From Gemmiger formicilis (GTDB taxonomy: Bacteria > Bacillota > Clostridia > Oscillospirales > Ruminococcaceae), in assembly GCF_018784445.1 (NCBI RefSeq), contig NZ_WQOH01000100.1, positions 62,001 through 126,000 of the forward strand: DNA of 64,000 nt, given 5' to 3'. The notes beneath the pieces are model-generated. The model was not told where the DNA came from, did not search any database, and saw only the letters and a program-made list of their open reading frames with translations. Positions 45,179 through 53,771 of the stretch are shown one piece after another; the first letter of the stretch is position 1; each line of letters starts with the position of its first letter. The position numbers and the translations under genes are program-made.

Positions 45179-45808
45179 ATGAGCGTTGTTGAAATTGTTG
45201 ACCATCCCCTGATCCAGCACAAAATCAGCCTGCTGCGCGACCGCAACACCGGCACCAAGGAGTTCCGTGACCTGGTAAGCGAGATCGCGATGCTGCTCTG
45301 CTATGAGGCCACCCGCGACCTGCCCACCGAGGAAGTCGAGGTCGAGACCCCCGTTGCCCTGGCCCGCACCAAGGTCCTGGCCGGCCGTAAGCTGGCCCTG
45401 GTGCCCATCCTGCGCGCAGGCCTGGGCATGGTGGACGGTATGCTGAACCTGATCCCCGCCGCCAAGGTCGGCCACATCGGTATGTACCGCAACGAGGAGA
45501 CGCTGGAGCCGGTCGAGTACTACTGCAAGCTGCCCAACGACATCAACGAGCGCGAGGTCTTTGTTCTGGACCCGATGCTGGCCACCGGCGGCAGTGCCTG
45601 TGACGCCATCGGCCAGATCAAAAAGCGCGGTGCCAAGCACATTAAGTTCATCGGCCTGGTGGCCGCGCCCCAGGGCCTGAAGGCCCTGCATGAGGCCCAC
45701 CCCGATGTAGACATCTATGTCGGTGCCCTGGACGAGAAGCTGAACGACAACGGCTACATCGTCCCCGGCCTGGGCGACGCCGGCGACCGTATTTTCGGCA
45801 CGAAGTAA
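45179..45808 (+). CDS. upp: Uracil phosphoribosyltransferase
   Basis: 209 aa. Salvages uracil to UMP with PRPP. It has the PRPP-binding [14 protein letters not shown] and the C-terminal [13 protein letters not shown] that closes most Upp proteins. The ATG at 45179 follows AAGGAGATCATACC. It lies 55 bp after rpiB, a common neighbour order in clostridia. Confidence 0.95.
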   Translation: MSVVEIVDHPLIQHKISLLRDRNTGTKEFRDLVSEIAMLLCYEATRDLPTEEVEVETPVALARTKVLAGRKLALVPILRAGLGMVDGMLNLIPAAKVGHIGMYRNEETLEPVEYYCKLPNDINEREVFVLDPMLATGGSACDAIGQIKKRGAKHIKFIGLVAAPQGLKALHEAHPDVDIYVGALDEKLNDNGYIVPGLGDAGDRIFGTK

Positions 45809-45816
45809 AATTGTAC

Positions 45817-45866
45817 AATAACAGGGTCGTGAACCGCAGCGGTTCACGACCCTGTTATTTTTTGTC
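45817..45866 (+). terminator. Terminator after upp
   Basis: A 21-bp near-perfect palindrome, AATAACAGGGTCGTGAACC (45817-45835) with GGTTCACGACCCTGTTATT (45841-45859), ending TTTTTTG. Likely shared with the convergent yabE-like gene. Confidence 0.87.
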
Positions 45867-45873
45867 TGCTGCT

Positions 45874-47004
45874 TTATCTGCCGACCACCGTGTCAGCCGC
45901 GAGGATCGCATCGTTCTGCTCTTTGTACTTGGCGGCGGTCTCGTCGTCCAGCACGTAGACGTTCACCGGGATGACCGCACTCATCACGGACTCGTCATAG
46001 GTCTCGTAGTACAGATCGATGAAGGCCGAGCCTGCCATCATGGCCGTGCCGGTGTCGGCGGCGTAGGCATAGCCGTAGACGAACTTGCCGTCGGCGCTGG
46101 TAATGTACATCAGCGAGCCGTAAGGAATGATGTTGGGATTGATGGCCACCGTACCGTAGGTCAGGCGGCGGCCGCTGGCACCTTTGGCCGTTTCCGATGC
46201 CGAGTAGCCGGTGGAACGCTGGTTCGTGTAGGCCTCAGCCACACCTTCAGCGGGGACGCCGTCCACGATCTCCGGCCCAACGAACTGCGACACAGGCGCG
46301 CCCTCGCCGTAGACCTTCTCCATGGTGGGCACCATGCCAGCCTGGGTCACACGGTCGATTTCATCGGTGGCTGTCCACTGGCCGTCGATCCAGGTCTCGC
46401 GGTAGGTCACGGTGTCCAGGCCGTCCACGCCCTCCTGCAGGGTCATCGTCTTGTCCTGCTTGCGGTAGAACAGGCTGGTGGGGATATCCTCCACCGCAGC
46501 GGGGATGACCTCGTCCTGGGTGTACTCCACATAGCTGACCCGCTGCAGTGTGATACTGCCGCCCTCGGGGGTGATCTCGTCGGGGCCGCTGCTCAGGATA
46601 TCGTCCTCGGTCCAGGCCAGCCCGGCCTGGGCCAGCAATTCCGCCGTCGTTGCCCCGGTGGTGATGATCTCCTGCGTGGTGCCATCCGCCGTGATGGGCA
46701 CGGTGTAAGCGCGCAGAACGTCGAGCTGTTCACCGTCGTCGGTGTGCGTCCAGACGGCGCGGTCATGCTCCCGCAGCTGCGGGGTGTCGGCCTGCTCCAG
46801 CACGGTGTCCAAGTCGGTGGATGCCGTCAGGATGCGCACGCTGCCGCCGTGGGTGTCGTTGACGGTGGTAAAGTGCAGCGCCGTGCCGGTAAACGCGATG
46901 GCCGCCGCCAATGCGGCGCCCCCGCACGCCAGTGCGCCCCACTTGGGCAGCACCCGCGCCGCCCAGCGGCGGATATGCTCTTTCGTTTTTACGGATAAGG
47001 CCAT
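45874..47004 (-). CDS. YabE-like wall protein with DUF348, G5 and 3D domains
   Basis: 376 aa, one N-terminal signal/anchor helix (about 22-42). DUF348 ubiquitin-like repeats follow, then a G5 domain (about 180-250), then a C-terminal 3D domain with YGTVAINPNIIPYGSLMYI and ADTGTAMMAGSAFIDLYY. The three conserved Asp of 3D domains can be placed, as in resuscitation-factor-like lytic transglycosylases. It likely acts on peptidoglycan outside the cell. The ATG at 47004 follows AAAAAGGAGAACCC. A hairpin terminator lies only 25 bp upstream, see the separate entry. Confidence 0.85.
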   Translation of the reverse strand: MALSVKTKEHIRRWAARVLPKWGALACGGAALAAAIAFTGTALHFTTVNDTHGGSVRILTASTDLDTVLEQADTPQLREHDRAVWTHTDDGEQLDVLRAYTVPITADGTTQEIITTGATTAELLAQAGLAWTEDDILSSGPDEITPEGGSITLQRVSYVEYTQDEVIPAAVEDIPTSLFYRKQDKTMTLQEGVDGLDTVTYRETWIDGQWTATDEIDRVTQAGMVPTMEKVYGEGAPVSQFVGPEIVDGVPAEGVAEAYTNQRSTGYSASETAKGASGRRLTYGTVAINPNIIPYGSLMYITSADGKFVYGYAYAADTGTAMMAGSAFIDLYYETYDESVMSAVIPVNVYVLDDETAAKYKEQNDAILAADTVVGR

Positions 47005-47023
47005 GGGTTCTCCTTTTTGCTAT

Positions 47024-47055
47024 AGAAAAGGCGCCGGCCCACAAGGACCAGCGCC
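47024..47055 (-). terminator. Terminator hairpin just upstream of yabE (probable old rpsI-operon terminator)
   Basis: On the minus strand GGCGCTGGTCC pairs with GGGCCGGCGCC (47055-47030, with two G-T pairs), followed by TTTTCT. It precedes the yabE ribosome binding site directly. It lies just downstream of the S9 tail remnant at 47094-47113, so it fits the end of an rplM-rpsI operon. An attenuator in a yabE leader is the alternative. Confidence 0.7.
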
Positions 47056-47093
47056 AGTTTTGCTGTGGGATAAGGCTTTCGCTGCGCAGCGGG

Positions 47094-47113
47094 TAATCAG
47101 CGCTTGCTGAACT
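47094..47113 (-). other. Left attachment site of element 1 (rpsI tail)
   Basis: The 20-bp core is identical to 57245-57264. On the minus strand it reads FSKR-stop followed by TTA, the universal C-terminus of ribosomal protein S9. Upstream of that (rightward) the frame reads APHK and is no longer S9-like, so only the tail remains here. Confidence 0.75.
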
Positions 47114-47169
47114 TATGCGGCGCAGATGATGTGTTATTGATATTTCAGTCTTTGCGTTTTCGGATTGAA

Positions 47170-47198
47170 ATAATAACACAAAATCGTAAGTTTTGCAA
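47170..47198 (-). promoter_or_regulatory. Outward promoter at the left edge of element 1, facing yabE
   Basis: On the minus strand TTGCAA (47198-47193), 17 bp, TATTAT (47175-47170). It lies inside the element and reads out through the attachment site and the hairpin at 47024-47055 into yabE. Confidence 0.55.
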
Positions 47199-47346
47199 GT
47201 CTTTTGACAAAATAGCCGCACTTGTAACAAAAATCGACTATGTGCCTTGCTTCTTTTGTGCTTCTTACCCATGGCAGCTCAGGGCTGTGGGCAACAAGCA
47301 AAGACGGCAAGGCTCATTTTTACTTCGGGAGGACTTCTACATTTTC

Positions 47347-49086
47347 CTACACATTTGCCGCTCCAACAAACGGGCGAAGTTGTCCTTGCAGCATATCCTG
47401 TACTGAAGTCAAAAGACCACTTACCGTATTTGATGCCTTTTCAGCCAATTCCTTATTTTTCAATCCATCTTTTAGCGCTTCTTCTAGCGGTGCACACGCA
47501 ACCGGAAGGATCGCTTTAATAACGCTATTCCATAGGTTTGCTAATTCATCAAAATCTGTATTATTCTTGAACGAAAATGCCCAGCTATCATGCACCTTTC
47601 TTCCGACAATAACTTCCATACATTTGGAAATCGCATAAAGTAGGAGCATTTTAGAACCACGCTTGGATAAATACTTATGCTGCCTTTCTTCATTGTCCGT
47701 TCGATTATCGCCCTTTTTTTGAAGTTCTAATTTATAATTATCAATTGCTCTGGAAAGTGCATATGTGAAAATTATATGTTCGGCAGTCAAGTTTTCTGGG
47801 AATATCACACTATATAAATGGTCATTACTCCACAACTCGTTTTTTGAGTTGTATGCCGTAACGCAGTCTCCATGAAATGCCAAAAGCGCTTGTGCTACAA
47901 CGTAAGGATCCAAAATTTCTTTGCTGCGCGAAGGTCTAACATCGCCCCTTCGGCCGCCACTGTAGTAGAGCCCCGTATACGGCTTAAATTCTTCTCTTAG
48001 CCTATTTTGTGTTTTATCATTGCTCCGCAAATCAGATGGCAATATCTCATTCTGTTTGTTGTTATTATTGATTATATCGTCAATAATTTGTGCATCATTG
48101 CAAACAATAAAGCGAATTGGTACCCACGCATCTTTTAGCGTTTCCACACTGCTAATTGCTCCTGTTGTTTGAGCCCCATTAATAATCGTAATTCCATCGA
48201 TTGATAAGTTTTCTTTTCCTTCTTTCTTCGTAATTTCATAATTATTTACTAGTGCTGTTATTCCATTGTTATATGTCCAAAAATTTTTCGGTTGTTGATC
48301 GATGGTTTCTTTAATGCCTAAGTTGATTTTATTCTTTTTCTTGCCTGATCCAAGATATGTTCGCGGATTTCCAGAAAAAATGTCATCCTTATATGTAATA
48401 TACTTTTGCTGTAGCCATTTTGCCGAGACAGCTGTGACATATGCTTTCCACTTTTCTTCAACAAGTTCGTAGCCAACAAGAGGTGTGTCCACTTCAAGTC
48501 TATCTGTTATCGAGATTCGTTTACTGGACGCATTATACCACTTTTCAATCGTTTCATTTCCAACCTCAATCGCAAACAATTCAACATCATTTTGAGGATA
48601 AAGAGTTTTTAGAAGTGTCCTTGCTGTCGCTTGCACCGCCCCTAACTCCTCTTTGACTTGAGAGCCATTCCGTTCATTTAGGTTATGTACATACCAGAAA
48701 TAAATAGCACTCACGGAGTTATTCTCAATGGCTGATTGTATTGATTGCACTTGCTCTCGAATCCGTTCTGGAACATCTTCCGGATTTTGCGTAAACACCC
48801 ACGCCGCAGCTGTATTTAGATCACTTGCCTTATTAGATGGAGCCAAATCCGTTTCTGCTGGACTTTGCTTCATATAACCTTGTGCAATTACTGCCACGCC
48901 TGTATCTGGATCGATATAGATTAAATCACACTTTTTATCATCGCCACCATCAGTTAATGCATCGCTTGCCACAGATATAATATCTGTAATTTCAAATCTA
49001 AGCTGTAGAGCATAGAGCAGTAATGCGTTATTTCCATACCGTTCAGTCAAATCTGTTCTTGCTTGAAAATCCGCTATATAATTCAC
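47347..49086 (-). CDS. AIPR-family abortive-infection protein
   Basis: 579 aa matching the AIPR family (abortive phage infection protein). Landmarks are FWTYNNGITALVNNYEI, ITIINGAQTTGAI, IRFIVCNDAQIIDDIINNNNKQN (partial) and LPSDLRSND. AIPR proteins are found beside restriction systems and defence genes; their biochemistry is uncertain, possibly nucleic-acid acting. It starts at GTG 49086, with GGGAGGAAAC upstream, 45 bp after the endonuclease gene, so it is the last gene of the operon. Confidence 0.82.
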   Translation of the reverse strand: MNYIADFQARTDLTERYGNNALLLYALQLRFEITDIISVASDALTDGGDDKKCDLIYIDPDTGVAVIAQGYMKQSPAETDLAPSNKASDLNTAAAWVFTQNPEDVPERIREQVQSIQSAIENNSVSAIYFWYVHNLNERNGSQVKEELGAVQATARTLLKTLYPQNDVELFAIEVGNETIEKWYNASSKRISITDRLEVDTPLVGYELVEEKWKAYVTAVSAKWLQQKYITYKDDIFSGNPRTYLGSGKKKNKINLGIKETIDQQPKNFWTYNNGITALVNNYEITKKEGKENLSIDGITIINGAQTTGAISSVETLKDAWVPIRFIVCNDAQIIDDIINNNNKQNEILPSDLRSNDKTQNRLREEFKPYTGLYYSGGRRGDVRPSRSKEILDPYVVAQALLAFHGDCVTAYNSKNELWSNDHLYSVIFPENLTAEHIIFTYALSRAIDNYKLELQKKGDNRTDNEERQHKYLSKRGSKMLLLYAISKCMEVIVGRKVHDSWAFSFKNNTDFDELANLWNSVIKAILPVACAPLEEALKDGLKNKELAEKASNTVSGLLTSVQDMLQGQLRPFVGAANV

Positions 49087-49131
49087 TAACAGTTTCCTCC
49101 CTTGATCGCTATTTTCACTTTCATATCACGC

Positions 49132-51144
49132 TCATTCGACATTGATTGTTCCGTCCAAAAAGAATTTTGGATAGGATATTTCCATAATCATCTTTTCAAA
49201 GACAACTATATAGGCATAAATTTCACCTTTGCCAAAACGCATATGATGTAATGTCTTCCCATTAGGATCCATAGAGATTTCATCCGGCAATCCAACCAGA
49301 TATGGTATCTTTATGGTTCCCTTATATTTTTCCGGAAATGATGCCTCTATTCCAACGACTTGGCCATTGCCAAAAGCAATATGCTTAACAATTGCCCCTG
49401 CTGAAACAACTGGTGCCATGTGGGATTTTATATTCATTTTCTTTGCTCGAATTTCTTGTTCCCTTTGCATCACAACTGCATTGATATACTGTTTCCAATC
49501 TGGTGCATTCAAAACATCTCTCTTCGTTTCGCATTCCAAAATTAGATCACGCAGATGCTCCGGTTTAGCCTGTTGTTTTTCAAACATTGCCACAAAGTAG
49601 CTCTTAAACTGTTCCAATGTCAGCGGAACGATATCAAGCCGCTGCTTTACATCCCCTTTTGCATACCAAATGCCATGGCGGAACGTCTCCGCCGTATTAG
49701 TGTCAATCTTAATGGCAATAAACATACCATATACCGGCTTATTGTACTTCAAAACAGCATCTGATACATGGCGTCTGACCGGCTCACCTTCCATAGCCTC
49801 TTGGCGTGACGAAGTAGACATCGTAACCTCTGTCAAAATTGTAAAATCATTAAATTCACAATAAAGATCACCTCGACCGCCTCCCGCAGCAGAAACCGGC
49901 ATAAAGTCAGAATCCAGCTTAAATCCTCTAACCTCATAAGGTTTGTTCAACATATGATCAATTGCAAGTGCAGCGCGCCATAGTGTCCATTCAAGATAGA
50001 CTGGCGTTTCATCTTTTGGTACTTCAATAGCACTATCCTCATCATAAACGGTTTTACCACCGCCCTTAATGAGCAATTCCATATAATCAGAAATTTCTTT
50101 CCACTGGTTGCATTGATCAGCTGCATATTGAATTTCATCGGTTTGTGCAAGGATACTTTCCAGTCGTTGCCTTGCTATATTAACCTCTGTGGGTGTGGTT
50201 AATGGCAAATCCGAAATATCAAACACAATATGCCGATCTTTCATCTGTTTGATAAGGTCATCCAAAATTGTTCGTGCTATTGTAATATCGTCTGTTGGAA
50301 GCGGCGCACCTTTGCAAAGTATCTTATACTGTTCAATAAGCACTTCTGCACTGGCCGTACTCTTTGCTAATTTTTCCGCCAATACGTGTTTTGCAGGTAC
50401 AATAATCAGCCCACGCCCTTTACGCTGGAGAACGCCTGAAATGCGAAGATAACGCATATTCATGTCACTGTAATCCAAGAAATTGTCAGACTTTTTGTCA
50501 TAATATTTTCCGCGTTCAACAATTTCTTTTCGATCAAAAGTGCGTTTCGCAGTAGCAACAGATCTGCGTCTTCTAAGATCAAGAATATGATCGACAACTT
50601 CCGAAAGATTATAGCTCGGATTTGTTGTATGCCCCCATAGTGCAAATTCTATTCTGCTAAGTTCAGATGAACCTGTACGCTTTTCAAGCTCAAGCATAAT
50701 CGCAAGCAGCCATCTTAACGGTGAGAAATAGCGCTTTCCATCCGGCATTGGAAACTGTTCTACGCTCATTGCTCGCAAATAGCATTCTTGTACTGCTGCA
50801 TAGGTATCTGCTTTTAGGAACATTCTCCCAAATGGCGTAATGTTATCCACCGGGCCAAGATCCTCTTGCATTCCATCTTTCTTCTTTATCTGTGGATAAA
50901 TAAATCCGTTTTTGGCAAACATCAATCTCCATTTTCTTGCATGGCTTCCTGATTCATCTTTGCCTTCTTCATTTTGAATAATACCTTTTTCATTCAAAAG
51001 ATTCATAAAGCCGATCTCATTATCTTTTCCATGGAGATTGCCTACAAATGGAGAACCTGCAAAAACTTTGAAACCATCTTGAATACGATTGGGATTGCGC
51101 AAACCTGTATTGCCTACCAACCAGATATCGATCTGCTCTTTCAT
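49132..51144 (-). CDS. AlwI-family type II restriction endonuclease
   Basis: 670 aa, matching the AlwI restriction-enzyme family in overall pattern: an N-terminal LVGNTGLRNPNRIQDGF, a middle helical part, and a PD-(D/E)xK-like core AGGGRGDLYCEFNDF followed by ILTEVTMSTSSRQ (about 425-450). AlwI cleaves near GGATC outside the site. It carries a C-terminal part (about 575-670) with two FGNGQV/FGKGEI-type small beta units not needed for the family call. It starts at ATG 51144, 13 bp after the methylase stop. Target site here is inferred from family only. Confidence 0.78.
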   Translation of the reverse strand: MKEQIDIWLVGNTGLRNPNRIQDGFKVFAGSPFVGNLHGKDNEIGFMNLLNEKGIIQNEEGKDESGSHARKWRLMFAKNGFIYPQIKKKDGMQEDLGPVDNITPFGRMFLKADTYAAVQECYLRAMSVEQFPMPDGKRYFSPLRWLLAIMLELEKRTGSSELSRIEFALWGHTTNPSYNLSEVVDHILDLRRRRSVATAKRTFDRKEIVERGKYYDKKSDNFLDYSDMNMRYLRISGVLQRKGRGLIIVPAKHVLAEKLAKSTASAEVLIEQYKILCKGAPLPTDDITIARTILDDLIKQMKDRHIVFDISDLPLTTPTEVNIARQRLESILAQTDEIQYAADQCNQWKEISDYMELLIKGGGKTVYDEDSAIEVPKDETPVYLEWTLWRAALAIDHMLNKPYEVRGFKLDSDFMPVSAAGGGRGDLYCEFNDFTILTEVTMSTSSRQEAMEGEPVRRHVSDAVLKYNKPVYGMFIAIKIDTNTAETFRHGIWYAKGDVKQRLDIVPLTLEQFKSYFVAMFEKQQAKPEHLRDLILECETKRDVLNAPDWKQYINAVVMQREQEIRAKKMNIKSHMAPVVSAGAIVKHIAFGNGQVVGIEASFPEKYKGTIKIPYLVGLPDEISMDPNGKTLHHMRFGKGEIYAYIVVFEKMIMEISYPKFFLDGTINVE

Positions 51145-51157
51145 ATCACACCTTCAA

Positions 51158-53053
51158 TCAGTATCCAACAAACAGATATTCTTGAACAGAATTTCTGTGT
51201 GTTTTCGCCTCATTTTGATTTCCGAATGAGTATCTATAATCTATTGGAATCACTTCAACATGTTCTTTATACTTAGCCATGATTGCCACCATTTCATCCT
51301 GTGTAGGCAAACTGTTTGACGAATAAGATACAATCAGGATGCTATTGGCAAATTTCTTAAAGAGTTTATCAAACGCATCCGCAGCGCCTTTTCTTGTAGA
51401 AAATGGTGTCGGATACGATTTGAATTTTTTTGTTTGCGTATGCTCTTGGATCTCTACGCCTTTCCAATCTCGTGCCAAGCCTTCTACAAAGTGATAGCGC
51501 CGCACATACTCATTATCAGAAAGCGGCGAGTAATACGGCGGATCGATATACACCATGTCTGCATGATCCACCCGCAAATCCATTGCATCCCCATTTTTTG
51601 AGCTATTTCTTTTGCCGTTATCAAAAACTGCACGATTTACTGCTTCAACCGCCTCTAAAAACTGCTGCGAAAGAGATTTTTGTAAATCTTTTCTTCCGTC
51701 ATCGTATCGATGCCCGGTGTACGTAAAAATTCCTCGCGGTCGTTTCTTTGTACACGCTCTGATTAACGCACTCATTGCAATAGCATGTTTGTACGGATCA
51801 CGAATTGAGGCAATATTAGTACGCAATGTATCAATTAGAACATTTTCTTCGTCAGAATAATAAAGTCCCTCAAAAGTAGTTTCAACAAAATGATCCGACT
51901 CCTTTTTCTTTTCTAGTAGCTTCTTTGCCTCGCTCATAGGCAATGTGACATTATTGTTTTCAACCATCGCTTTGGTAAATGTTGCCGACATTGTCATATA
52001 GTCGTTACTAATAACAGCTTTGCCTTGTGTCTTAAACATATAACCCACAATGCCAGATCCAGAAAACAAGTCTACTACCGTATCAACCTCAAACTGTGAG
52101 GCAACGGACCATATTTCAGAGAGTAGTTTACTCTTTGACCCCATAAATCTCGTTGGCGGGTATAGTGACACTTGCTCCGGTAATGGCTTCGGTGCCAATC
52201 TAATCAAAGTTTGTTGCTTAGGCGGAACCGTAACAATAACATCCTCACCTTTTCTGGTCTTTCCATTGCATGAAATGTGCCTTTTTGTCTGCACCACATC
52301 AATGGTAAATGGTGCATACAGTTCATGCACCAACGGATGGTTAGAATTTGTCAAAATGACATAACATCCCCGTTCATGCAATGTCATAACCATTTTTGCC
52401 AGTTCCACATGATCTTCTTCGTAAAACTGTTCTTTTGTATACCGCTTAAAATCGGAATATTCGGATATAGGCAAATACGGTGGATCTAAAAAAACAAAGT
52501 CTCCCGGTTGTGCATAATGTTCCAAGATCAGCAAATAATCTCCACATAAGATTTCAGCATTTTTCAACACTTTTGATGCTGCTCTAAGATTTTCTTCATC
52601 ACAAATCTTTGGATTCTTATATTTTCCATAAGGCACATTAAATTTGCCTTGCTTATTAACACGGTAAAGACCATTAAAGCATGTTCTGTTCAAAAAAATC
52701 GTCCGCGCCGCTGCCTCCGCTTTTGGCAAAGTGGTCCATTCCAAACCACGCACCTCATAGAACATTTCACTTGTATTTTTATACTGTTGCAAATATTCAA
52801 TTACTTCTTCAACATTGTTTGCAATTTGTCGATACATGTTGATCAGTTCCGGATTGCTATCTGCAATGATAGCGTTCTCAGGCTCAAGAGCAAAAAACAT
52901 TGCCCCACCACCGAAGAATGGTTCTATATAACGGCCATATGAACGCGGAACTTTAGGAAGCAGATCGCCTAACATTTGCGTTTTTCCACCGGCCCATTTC
53001 AAAATAGGTTTTGCTTTTGGAAGGATTTCTTCTTTAAGTGCTAATTCTGCCAT
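51158..53053 (-). CDS. Fused double DNA adenine methyltransferase (Dam/D12 type)
   Basis: 631 aa with two complete m6A methylase units. Unit 1 (about 1-275) is Dam-like: LKWAGGKTQML, EPFFGGGAMFF and FLDPPYLP. Unit 2 (about 290-631) has RFMGSKSKLL, VVDLFSGSGIVGY and YIDPPYYSP. An asymmetric site such as GGATC needs a different methylase for each strand, and a fused pair answers that need, as in the FokI system. It protects host DNA against the AlwI-type enzyme. The ATG at 53053 follows AGGAGG, 15 bp after the small regulator gene. Confidence 0.9.
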   Translation of the reverse strand: MAELALKEEILPKAKPILKWAGGKTQMLGDLLPKVPRSYGRYIEPFFGGGAMFFALEPENAIIADSNPELINMYRQIANNVEEVIEYLQQYKNTSEMFYEVRGLEWTTLPKAEAAARTIFLNRTCFNGLYRVNKQGKFNVPYGKYKNPKICDEENLRAASKVLKNAEILCGDYLLILEHYAQPGDFVFLDPPYLPISEYSDFKRYTKEQFYEEDHVELAKMVMTLHERGCYVILTNSNHPLVHELYAPFTIDVVQTKRHISCNGKTRKGEDVIVTVPPKQQTLIRLAPKPLPEQVSLYPPTRFMGSKSKLLSEIWSVASQFEVDTVVDLFSGSGIVGYMFKTQGKAVISNDYMTMSATFTKAMVENNNVTLPMSEAKKLLEKKKESDHFVETTFEGLYYSDEENVLIDTLRTNIASIRDPYKHAIAMSALIRACTKKRPRGIFTYTGHRYDDGRKDLQKSLSQQFLEAVEAVNRAVFDNGKRNSSKNGDAMDLRVDHADMVYIDPPYYSPLSDNEYVRRYHFVEGLARDWKGVEIQEHTQTKKFKSYPTPFSTRKGAADAFDKLFKKFANSILIVSYSSNSLPTQDEMVAIMAKYKEHVEVIPIDYRYSFGNQNEAKTHRNSVQEYLFVGY

Positions 53054-53068
53054 ATACTCACACCTCCT

Positions 53069-53281
53069 TTACTGCTGCGTCTCAGGAACCAATTCCATAA
53101 TATCTCCAATGTCACAGTGTAATGCTGTGCATATTTTCACCAGAACATCGGTAGTGACATTTTCATTTTTCCCAAGTTTTGCCATTGATGCATGGCTAAT
53201 TCCGGCAGCCATACACAAATCTTTCTTTTTCATATCATGGTCAATTAGCAGTTTCCATAGCTTTTTATAACTTACAGCCAT
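53069..53281 (-). CDS. Small XRE-family regulator, probable controller of the R-M operon
   Basis: 70 aa, a single helix-turn-helix of the Cro/C1 class (DMKKKDLCMAAGISHASMAKLGK). First gene of the operon that holds methylase, endonuclease and AIPR. Size and position fit the controller (C) proteins that delay endonuclease expression. Palindromes at 53330-53341 and 53352-53370 in its promoter are candidate operators. The ATG at 53281 is preceded by AAGGGTG. Confidence 0.8.
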   Translation of the reverse strand: MAVSYKKLWKLLIDHDMKKKDLCMAAGISHASMAKLGKNENVTTDVLVKICTALHCDIGDIMELVPETQQ

Positions 53282-53329
53282 TTTACACCCTTATGATTTA
53301 TACAAAATCTCTCATCTGTGAATTTATTT

Positions 53330-53383
53330 CAGCGATCGCTGATTTTCAGTATATAGTATATCACACTATATCTGTTTCTACAA
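53330..53383 (-). promoter_or_regulatory. Promoter and palindromic operators of the R-M operon
   Basis: On the minus strand TTGTAG (53383-53378), 17 bp, TATACT (53360-53355). TATAGT/ACTATA inverted arms (53352-53357 and 53365-53370) overlap the -10. A 12-bp perfect palindrome, CAGCGATCGCTG (53330-53341), lies just after the likely start of transcription. It contains GATC. Confidence 0.6.
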
Positions 53384-53479
53384 TATGACATCCGATTTCT
53401 ATTTTAGTTTTCATCTTCTCAAAACGCATTCATTTAGACAGTCAATCAAATATAAAATTGCCACAGTATGTGGGTATGC

Positions 53480-53663
53480 TACGAGCAAGCACGGCATTTG
53501 CTGCACCAAACGCCCACTTGTTAGGGATGTCCCTAAAACCCACCCTTCTTTTCCTTTCAAATTGCTTATCAGCAGCCAAACAATTTGCAGTAAAAGGGTC
53601 TTAGGGTTCACCCTAACAAGGGCGTTTTGATATTGTGATATCACAATGCCGTGCTTGCTCGTA
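53480..53663. repeat. 184-bp nested hairpin element
   Basis: Outer arms of 19 bp pair perfectly (53480-53498 with 53645-53663; ACGAGCAAGCACGGCATT on the left). Inward are further pairs: AAACGCCC/GGGCGTTT, TTGTTAGGG/CCCTAACAA, CCCTAA/TTAGGG and CAAATTG/CAATTTG. Each half also holds its own small palindrome, TTAGGGATGTCCCTAA and TTAGGGTTCACCCTAA. It could be a transfer or single-strand origin, a MITE or a structured RNA. No match is claimed. Confidence 0.75.
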
Positions 53664-53771
53664 CTGTACCGCCTCACTACAGCACAGTACGAAGCCATCT
53701 GAAAAAGCATTTTTCCATCAAGAAGGCAAGATGCCCTGTTCCTAAAGATAAGGGCATCTTGCCTTCTTCCT

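Larger units (their letters stand above)
53282..53771. other. Intergenic region of 490 bases
   Basis: No gene is supported. It holds the R-M operon promoter and operators on the left and the large nested hairpin 53480-53663 on the right. Short open frames on both strands here follow the inverted repeat and have no ribosome binding site. Confidence 0.7.

Noticed and set aside
47005-47163. A riboswitch (for example c-di-AMP type) in front of yabE
   Set aside because: The hairpin before yabE looked like an attenuator, but the known c-di-AMP motifs were not found, and the S9 tail just upstream explains the hairpin as an rpsI-operon terminator.
53385-53710. Small open frames on both strands across the nested hairpin
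   Set aside because: They follow the inverted repeat, lack ribosome binding sites and have no domain.
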